A DNA stretch of 20,617 nucleotides from the NCBI GenBank assembly GCA_035275625.1, contig DATEMK010000388.1, positions 1-20,617 of the forward strand. The letters are read 5' to 3'. This stretch comes from DATEMK01 sp035275625 (GTDB taxonomy: Bacteria; Bacteroidota; Bacteroidia; AKYH767-A; OLB10). This document shows positions 15,604 to 20,617 of this stretch, one piece after another. The notes under the pieces are model-generated. The model did not search any database and was not told the origin of the DNA. It was given only the letters and a program-made list of their open reading frames with translations. Made by a program: the position numbers and the translations under genes. Position 1 is the stretch's first letter. The number at the start of each line of letters is the position of its first letter.

Positions 15604-17220
15604 TTATTTTTCAGCAATTTTCATCTTATCAAACGTATTGTTCTGAATGCACTCGATAGCTTTTTTGTAACTGTCGTTCATTACATCGTTGTAAACCTCG
15701 TAAAAGGCCCCGGTGCCGTAAAGGTCACGGGCTATTACTGATTTGAGGATGGTCTGAATGAGGACGGATGATCTTTTCCATCCTTCTTCATCCTTCTTTA
15801 ACTCTTTCTTTTCAGCGAAAGCGAAAAATTCGTTGAGGAAGATTTCATCAGTTGCAAAATTCTTTTTGAAAGCATTAATATCGGGATATGCTGTCAGCAT
15901 TTTATTGCGGTTTCGGTCAACATAGCTTAATGTGAAATCATTGATTATGCCTTTGCGCTGGAGAGAGCTGGAGTATATTGTTATCGGTAAAGTATCAGCC
16001 GGGACGAATACATCGGGCATGATGCCGCCACCGCCATAAACGGTTCGTTTGTTATTTGTAAAATACTTAAGCGAATCATTAAAGTGAATACTGTCAGCAC
16101 TGTAAAGCTCTCCGTTTTTCACACGGTTGTAATAATCCGAATCGTAATCTTCTTCCCCTTTTTCATAAGATTTCTGAATGCATCTGCCGGAAGGTGTGTA
16201 ATACCGGGCAATGGTTAACCGGATTACCGAGCCATCATGAAAAGACAATGGTTTTTGCACCAGCCCTTTTCCGAATGAGCGTCTTCCGACTACCAATCCC
16301 CGATCCCAATCCTGCACTGCGCCTGTTACGATTTCGCTGGCTGAGGCTGAAAATTCATCAATCATTACAACAAGCTTTCCTTTTTCCCATCCACCTGCGG
16401 CCGTTGAATAGGATTCCTGGGTGGGGGCATGAGCGCCTTTTGTATAAACTATTTTTTTCTGGTCACCAAGAAATTCATCGGCAAGTTCAATGGCGCGGTT
16501 GAGGTAACCTCCGCCATTTTGGGTAAGATCAAGGATAAGACTTTTTATGCCCTGGTCTTTTAGTTTTTTGAGTGCTTCTTTGAATTCATCAACAGTGGAA
16601 TCCGCAAAGCGGCTTATTTTAATGTAGCCGATTCCGGGAGCTGCCTGGTAGGATGCTTCAACACTGAAGAGCGGAATTTTGTCGCGGGTAATAGTGAAGT
16701 CGAGCAAATCGGATTCGCCTCTGCGGGCAATAGATACATTTACTTTCGTTCCTTTACTTCCGCGAAGTTTTTTAAGCACATCGCTGTTTTTTATTTTTAT
16801 TCCGGCCACGAAAGAAGTATCAATTTTTACAATACGATCTCCGGCAAGGATGCCAACCTTTTCTGAGGGACCACCCGGAATAGTGTTGGTGACAAAAATG
16901 GTATCTTCCAGAATATTGAACTGGATGCCGACACCTTCAAAGTTTCCGACCAGCATTTCGTTAGCGTCCTTTAAATCTTCGGCAGGGATGTAAACCGAAT
17001 GCGGATCGAGGTCTTTTAGTACAGCGCGAATGGCATCTTCTGTTAATTTTTTTTCGTTGATAGTATCCACGTATGCATAGTTGAGCATCTGGAATGCTTC
17101 CTGGAGCTTTTCGGCTCCGGGTGATTGGGCGTTTGTTTTGAAATTACTGAGAGCAGTGAAAAAAAGAATAAAAATGAAAATTCTTTTTGTTGATTGGAAA
17201 TTGGTTTTGATGAAATTCAT
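15604..17220 (-). CDS. Carboxy-terminal processing protease, peptidase family S41
   Basis: A 538-residue periplasmic serine protease of the CtpA/Prc family. The signal peptide or anchor is about residues 12-32 (ends NAQ). A PDZ domain spans about 92-172, with GNFEGVGIQF at its start and GILAGDRIVKID in the middle. The S41 core follows: ILDLTQNGGGYL, then FSASASEIVTGAVQD with Ser293 as nucleophile, and FGKGLVQ with Lys318 as general base and Gln322. These positions match Ser430 and Lys455 of E. coli Tsp. The C-terminal 200 residues form the extra helical region seen in Bacteroidota members. The family trims or degrades periplasmic proteins recognised by their C-terminal tails. It is transcribed alone: terminator downstream, 362 bases without a gene upstream. 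Confidence 0.93.
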   Translation of the reverse strand: MNFIKTNFQSTKRIFIFILFFTALSNFKTNAQSPGAEKLQEAFQMLNYAYVDTINEKKLTEDAIRAVLKDLDPHSVYIPAEDLKDANEMLVGNFEGVGIQFNILEDTIFVTNTIPGGPSEKVGILAGDRIVKIDTSFVAGIKIKNSDVLKKLRGSKGTKVNVSIARRGESDLLDFTITRDKIPLFSVEASYQAAPGIGYIKISRFADSTVDEFKEALKKLKDQGIKSLILDLTQNGGGYLNRAIELADEFLGDQKKIVYTKGAHAPTQESYSTAAGGWEKGKLVVMIDEFSASASEIVTGAVQDWDRGLVVGRRSFGKGLVQKPLSFHDGSVIRLTIARYYTPSGRCIQKSYEKGEEDYDSDYYNRVKNGELYSADSIHFNDSLKYFTNNKRTVYGGGGIMPDVFVPADTLPITIYSSSLQRKGIINDFTLSYVDRNRNKMLTAYPDINAFKKNFATDEIFLNEFFAFAEKKELKKDEEGWKRSSVLIQTILKSVIARDLYGTGAFYEVYNDVMNDSYKKAIECIQNNTFDKMKIAEK

Positions 17221-17582
17221 GGAATGATTATTTTATTTACAAATTTAACGAATATTATGGTTTAAGGTTTATGCCGAAGGGCATCCCTTCTTGAAAGGTT
17301 AAGATTTGAATTTTGTAAGATTTTTGTAAGATAAAAACTGTTTTGTTTTTCTGTTTCATCACATAAATTTTAAAATATCTTACCGTTTTATTTGAATGTA
17401 AAATTAACGCGTGGTGTGATGTTTTAGCATGTGACTACATTTATGTGTGGGTTTTTGGAGAAAAAATTATTGTTTTTGAAGAGAGGTGAGAATAGTGTGG
17501 GACTTTAGCGGACTTCTTTTCGATTTTGAATTAAAAATTTGAAAATAACTTTACAGTTTATTTCCAGGAAGATTAAAAGCTT
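17221..17582. other. Gene-free stretch between the protease and TPM genes
   Basis: A+T-rich and without a convincing reading frame. It holds a possible protease promoter near 17240, a small hairpin GAAGGG-CAT-CCCTTC (17276-17290), and two adjacent perfect copies of TTTTGTAAGAT (17311-17332). An inverted GTAAGAT lies at 17377-17383. No small RNA or terminator is clear. Confidence 0.6.
17240..17247 (-). promoter_or_regulatory. -7 promoter box of the S41 protease gene
   Basis: TAAATTTG on the minus strand matches TAnnTTTG, 19 bases before the ATG. The -33 region lacks TTG. Confidence 0.4.
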
Positions 17583-18362
17583 TTACCAGCTTCCTCCTGC
17601 ACCGCCACCACCAAAGCTTCCGCCACCGAAACCGCCAAAACCGCCACCGCCTCCTCCAAAGCCGTTTCCTGAAGTAAATCCGCCCCATCTTCCGCGGCTG
17701 GCTCCTCTTGCTGCATTGAGCAATGCCCATGCTGCCCAAAAACTCATTCCGTTCATGGATGCATAACTGCGTGCAGAACGGATTTTTGAGAAAAAGATAA
17801 TAAAGACAATGAGGATAATAATAAAAATCGGAGCAAGTTGCGCTGCAGGTTTATTGCTTTTTACATTATCGGCTGTATATTCACCGGTGGCAAGCTTGAT
17901 CATGGTGTCGGTGGCGCGGTCAAGGCCTGCATAATAATTTCCCTGTTTGAACTGGGGTGTGATATCCTGTTCAACAATTCGTTTTGCTAAAGCATCCGGA
18001 ATGGCTCCTTCCAGTCCATAGCCTGTGGCAATGTAAACTTTGTGGTCATCAAGAGCTACTAAAATGAGCGCACCGTTGTTTTTTTCTTTTTGCCCGATGC
18101 CCCATTTTCTGCCAAGCTGGTAGGCATAATCAGCTATTTCATATCCGCCAACGGAATGAATGATGATGATGGCAATCTGTGTAGAAGTGGTATCATTGAA
18201 TGCAATTAATTTGCTTTCGAGAAAAGAGATTTCGTTTATAGAAAGTGTGCCTGTAAAATCATTTACCAAAAGCGGGGGATTGGGAGGCGAAGGAAATTCC
18301 TGGGTGAATGCCGGAAAACCCAAAAGAAAAAGCAGTATAAAAAGATGGATGTGTTTTTTCAT
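17583..18362 (-). CDS. TPM-domain (YgcG-like) membrane protein with Gly-rich tail
   Basis: A 259-residue protein. Signal peptide about 1-20 (ends AFTQ). The TPM domain at about 33-160 contains the family segments GRKWGIGQKEKNNGALILVA and ATGYGLEGAIPDA. One membrane helix lies at about 176-193, followed by a Trp/Gly-rich tail (227-259) ending GGSW, as in many YgcG-type proteins. The TPM domain should face the periplasm. Family members have been tied to photosystem repair in plants and weak phosphatase activity, but the bacterial role is unsettled. Its ATG overlaps the stop of the previous gene by four bases, so it is probably translationally coupled to it. It is the last gene of the cluster. 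Confidence 0.88.
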   Translation of the reverse strand: MKKHIHLFILLFLLGFPAFTQEFPSPPNPPLLVNDFTGTLSINEISFLESKLIAFNDTTSTQIAIIIIHSVGGYEIADYAYQLGRKWGIGQKEKNNGALILVALDDHKVYIATGYGLEGAIPDALAKRIVEQDITPQFKQGNYYAGLDRATDTMIKLATGEYTADNVKSNKPAAQLAPIFIIILIVFIIFFSKIRSARSYASMNGMSFWAAWALLNAARGASRGRWGGFTSGNGFGGGGGGFGGFGGGSFGGGGAGGSW

Positions 18363-18802
18363 TTTCCGTCTCCAAAAAATATTTCGTCAGATAGTTCATC
18401 GTGATCATCTGTCCTGCAGGGGAAATGATGAGACAATGCTTTTCCGGCTTCGTGGATGGCGTGGATGATTCCTTCAGCAATATGACCCTGGCGAAAGCGC
18501 TCCGCCATGTCTTCTTTTATTTTATTCCAGAAATCATCTTTTACGATCTTATGGATTCCCGCATCACCGATAATAGCGAACTTGTGGTCGTCCACTGAAA
18601 CATAAATGAGGACACCGTTACGCTCTTTGGTTTGATCCATTTTTAATTTGTGAAAAAGAAGCGCGGTACGGTCGAGCACGTCAGCCTTGCAGGTATCTTC
18701 AATGACCACGCGGACTTCGCCCGAAGTTACTTTTTCCGCTTTTTTTATTGCGGCTTTTATTTCGTCCCGGTCGGCAGGAGTGATAAGCTTTTCCGCGTTC
18801 AT
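18359..18802 (-). CDS. TPM-domain protein without signal peptide
   Basis: A 147-residue soluble protein consisting mainly of a TPM domain. VTSGEVRVVIEDTC near 25-38 forms the first core strand, followed by RNGVLIYVSVDDHKFAIIGDAGI (61-83) and DDFWNKIKEDMAERFRQGHIAEGI, typical of the family. It lacks a signal peptide and membrane helix, unlike the next gene, so the pair appears to place TPM domains on both sides of the inner membrane or in different states. Stop and next start overlap (ATGA). It lies 74 bases downstream of the LemA gene. Confidence 0.88.
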   Translation of the reverse strand: MNAEKLITPADRDEIKAAIKKAEKVTSGEVRVVIEDTCKADVLDRTALLFHKLKMDQTKERNGVLIYVSVDDHKFAIIGDAGIHKIVKDDFWNKIKEDMAERFRQGHIAEGIIHAIHEAGKALSHHFPCRTDDHDELSDEIFFGDGK

Positions 18803-18876
18803 TTGTAAATTTGTTAATGGGTGAATAAGTTCCTGAAGGGTTTTTTCCTAATTACCCTCTCAGCTTTCAGGCAAAA

Positions 18877-19494
18877 TCAAAACTTGACAGCGGGGGCTTT
18901 TTCAGCGCCTTTGTCGGCTTCGAAATAGACGCTTTCCTGGAAACCGTACATGCCTGCCAAAAGATTTTGCGGGAAGCGTTTGATGTAAGTATTGTAAACA
19001 ATGACTTTGTCATTAAAATCTCTTCTTGCAACAGTGATCCTGTTTTCGGTGCCTTCCAGCTGTGACTGGAGCTCTCTGAAGTTTTCAGTGGCTCTTAACT
19101 GAGGATATTGTTCGACAACAATATTGATCATTCTTCCTACAGAAGTTGCGAGCTGGTTTTGTGCAGCCTGGAATTTCTGAATGTTTTCAGGTGAAAGGCC
19201 TTTTGCACCTTCTCTGTCAACCTGGTCGTGAACCTCCTTTGCAGCCTGTGCAGCCCCTGCGCGCGCTTCAATGACAGCGGTGAGGGTAGATTTTTCAAAA
19301 TCGGCAGCGCCTTTTACTGTACTAACAAGATTAGGGATGAGGTCTAACCTGCGCTGATAGGCAGCTTCTACATTTGCCCATTCTTTTTTTACGCTCTCGT
19401 TATAAGTAACCATGTTGTTAAATGAACTTTTAAAAAACTGGTAAACAATAGCTATTACTATTAAGATAATACCGATGACGATCCACTTTTTCAT
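18877..19494 (-). CDS. LemA family protein
   Basis: A 205-residue protein anchored by one N-terminal membrane helix (about 4-22), then a four-helix-bundle LemA domain. Signatures: YNESVKKEWANVEAAYQRR (31-49), DLIPNLVSTVKG (51-62), and later YPQLRATENFRELQSQLEGTENRI and AGMYGF. LemA proteins are widespread and their molecular role is not known. A gene order of LemA followed by TPM proteins is common in bacteria, which suggests a joint membrane-associated function. Confidence 0.95.
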   Translation of the reverse strand: MKKWIVIGIILIVIAIVYQFFKSSFNNMVTYNESVKKEWANVEAAYQRRLDLIPNLVSTVKGAADFEKSTLTAVIEARAGAAQAAKEVHDQVDREGAKGLSPENIQKFQAAQNQLATSVGRMINIVVEQYPQLRATENFRELQSQLEGTENRITVARRDFNDKVIVYNTYIKRFPQNLLAGMYGFQESVYFEADKGAEKAPAVKF

Positions 19495-19522
19495 AAGAAT
19501 ATTTTTTTTAAAATTTGAAATG

Positions 19523-19530
19523 CAAAAGTA
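19523..19530 (-). promoter_or_regulatory. Possible internal promoter of the LemA-TPM genes
   Basis: TACTTTTG on the minus strand matches TAnnTTTG, 28 bases before the LemA ATG. The spacing to any TTTG is wrong (the nearest is only eight bases upstream), so read-through from tilS is equally possible. Confidence 0.35.
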
Positions 19531-19546
19531 CTATATTTCAAACCTC

Positions 19547-20056
19547 TTAAATCCCCGGAGGGGACTTTTCCCGGGATTTGAGCTGTGAGCTGAGGATGCG
19601 GTGAAGCTCTTCTGCTTTTTGCGACCCGATGAGGTAAACCAGGCCGTCTCTGTCAGTGAGTTTTACGGCTTCTTTGCCCATTGTGTAAAATCGTACCACT
19701 CCTTTAATGTGCAGGTTATAAACGGGATTATTGAGATGATACTGGCTGTAACGGGTGCGTTCTACATTAACGATGCTGTTAAGATCAATTTTAACTTTGC
19801 GTGTGGTCCAGATTCCATCAATCTCCATGCTGCCGGGATATACTTTTGTGTGAAGATGTTTTACAAAAAGGAAAATGATAGAAACAATTAAAATGATAAC
19901 TCCAAGAACAAAAAATAAATCCCCGAATTGCTCGCGGTTTTCGGTATAATAATAGGCAACAAAACAAAAGAGAACAAGGACAAGGTTTCGCAACAAAGCG
20001 TATTTATTATAACCAAGGTATTGTTTTTCTTCAAAGAGAAAATCTTTTGCACTCAT
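19547..20056 (-). CDS. Two-helix membrane protein with a PH-like domain, function unknown
   Basis: A 169-residue protein with two predicted membrane helices at about 20-37 and 46-66. A beta-rich region follows (about 70-145: HTKVYPGSMEIDGIW, KVKIDLNSIVNVER, RFYTMGKEAVKLTDRDGLVYLIG) and a final helix (about 146-160). This pattern resembles bacterial PH (bPH/YdbS-like) domains, where a membrane hairpin precedes a PH fold. I recognise the architecture rather than a specific family. Its ATG overlaps the tilS stop by four bases, so it is likely translated together with tilS. Confidence 0.65.
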   Translation of the reverse strand: MSAKDFLFEEKQYLGYNKYALLRNLVLVLFCFVAYYYTENREQFGDLFFVLGVIILIVSIIFLFVKHLHTKVYPGSMEIDGIWTTRKVKIDLNSIVNVERTRYSQYHLNNPVYNLHIKGVVRFYTMGKEAVKLTDRDGLVYLIGSQKAEELHRILSSQLKSREKSPPGI

Positions 20057-20617
20057 GCTTTTTCGAAAATTAACTGGAGGCAGTTCCCGCTGTCTGCTCT
20101 TATTTTATAGCGGTCATCTATTTGCTCACCAATAATCCAGACAATATTATCACCGGAAGTCAGCACCCATGTTTTTTCTTTTTCAGCAATGGAAATTTTT
20201 TTATTAATGAAATAATCGCTTAGCTTTTTTTTGCCTTTCATTCCGAGCGGATGAAAGTAATCGCCTTTGTTCCATTTACGCAGTATGAGCGGAAACTCTA
20301 TAATTCCTTCATCCAGGTAAGTGATATTTTTATCTTTTGAATTTCCGGCAAGAATTTTTTCTTTAAGATCACTTGTTAAAGTAATTTTCCGGATATATAA
20401 CCTGTTATGCTTCCATTGAATGGCGTGCAAATCATGCGGGATTTCAAGATCTTCCTGGTCTCTTTGATTTTTTCCCGTTAATATAAGGTGCTCCCGGTCT
20501 TTTATCAGCCGGTAAGTATCTGATAAATATTTTTTTCCGGATTGAGCATTGAGATGTTCGGAAATGTCTTTTGTAATTTCATTATTAAAACCAAAATCTC
20601 TTAATAATTCAAAAAGG
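20053..20617 (-). CDS. tilS: tRNA(Ile)-lysidine synthetase, C-terminal part
   Basis: The frame is open from the window end (20617) to a TGA at 20053, giving about 188 C-terminal residues; the N-terminal ATP-pyrophosphatase part lies outside. The visible part contains LFELLRDFGFN, QSGKKYLSDTYRLIKDREHLIL and the TilS C-terminal domain, with PLILRKWNKGDYFHPLGMKG and KKLSDYFINKKIS near the end, then VWIIGEQIDDRYKI. TilS changes the wobble C34 of tRNA-Ile(CAU) to lysidine, so it reads AUA instead of AUG, and it is essential in most bacteria. An in-frame TTG at 20430 is internal, not the start. It overlaps the next gene by ATGA. Confidence 0.92.
   Translation of the reverse strand, partial: LFELLRDFGFNNEITKDISEHLNAQSGKKYLSDTYRLIKDREHLILTGKNQRDQEDLEIPHDLHAIQWKHNRLYIRKITLTSDLKEKILAGNSKDKNITYLDEGIIEFPLILRKWNKGDYFHPLGMKGKKKLSDYFINKKISIAEKEKTWVLTSGDNIVWIIGEQIDDRYKIRADSGNCLQLIFEKA

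Noticed and set aside
17539..17766. Proline-rich plus-strand reading frame
   Set aside because: It is the reverse complement of the Gly-rich tail of the TPM/YgcG-like protein; the biased composition explains the open frame.
20053..20430. A 125-residue gene starting at a TTG at 20430
   Set aside because: The frame continues upstream to the window end with TilS-like sequence, so this is the C-terminal part of tilS and not a separate gene.

Overview
The window looks like chromosomal DNA from a member of the Bacteroidota. Four lines of evidence support this. Several proteins are built for export by the type IX secretion system (T9SS): an N-terminal signal peptide and a C-terminal 'YPVPS/YPNPA…G.Y…' sorting domain. 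The Bacteroidota promoter motif TAnnTTTG recurs just upstream of many starts, sometimes with a TTTG/TTG box 19 or 23 bases before it. Purine-rich Shine-Dalgarno sites are mostly absent. The DNA is A+T-rich. No rRNA, tRNA, CRISPR array or classical transposase gene is visible.

Left part (1-5010): a large exported metallophosphoesterase, cut by the window start, lies downstream of an adenine deaminase gene on the minus strand. It carries four near-identical-length Fn3 repeats between two related jelly-roll modules. A cold-shock protein gene on the plus strand follows, closed by a strong terminator.

Centre (5075-9857): recG carries an in-frame insertion of about 519 bp between helicase motifs II and III. 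The insert encodes a DUF559 (Vsr-like, PD-(D/E)XK fold) nuclease domain bounded by ~65-bp imperfect inverted repeats, each able to form two hairpins. It is the most unusual object in the window. After it come a bacilliredoxin, a stand-alone PAS-domain protein, a single-domain response regulator and an O6-alkylguanine-DNA alkyltransferase. RecG and the alkyltransferase are DNA-repair proteins; the bacilliredoxin handles thiol stress.

Right-centre (9946-15532): two tandem, paralogous Omp28-like proteins with a CPPC thioredoxin-like motif and T9SS sorting domains, each with its own promoter and a near-loopless palindromic terminator. They are followed by a divergent small T9SS cargo protein and a DUF1579 exported protein.

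Right part (15604-20617), all minus strand: a C-terminal processing protease (S41), then upstream of it a cluster tilS (partial) - PH-like membrane protein - LemA - TPM protein - TPM/YgcG-like membrane protein. Two 4-base ATGA overlaps inside this cluster suggest translational coupling.
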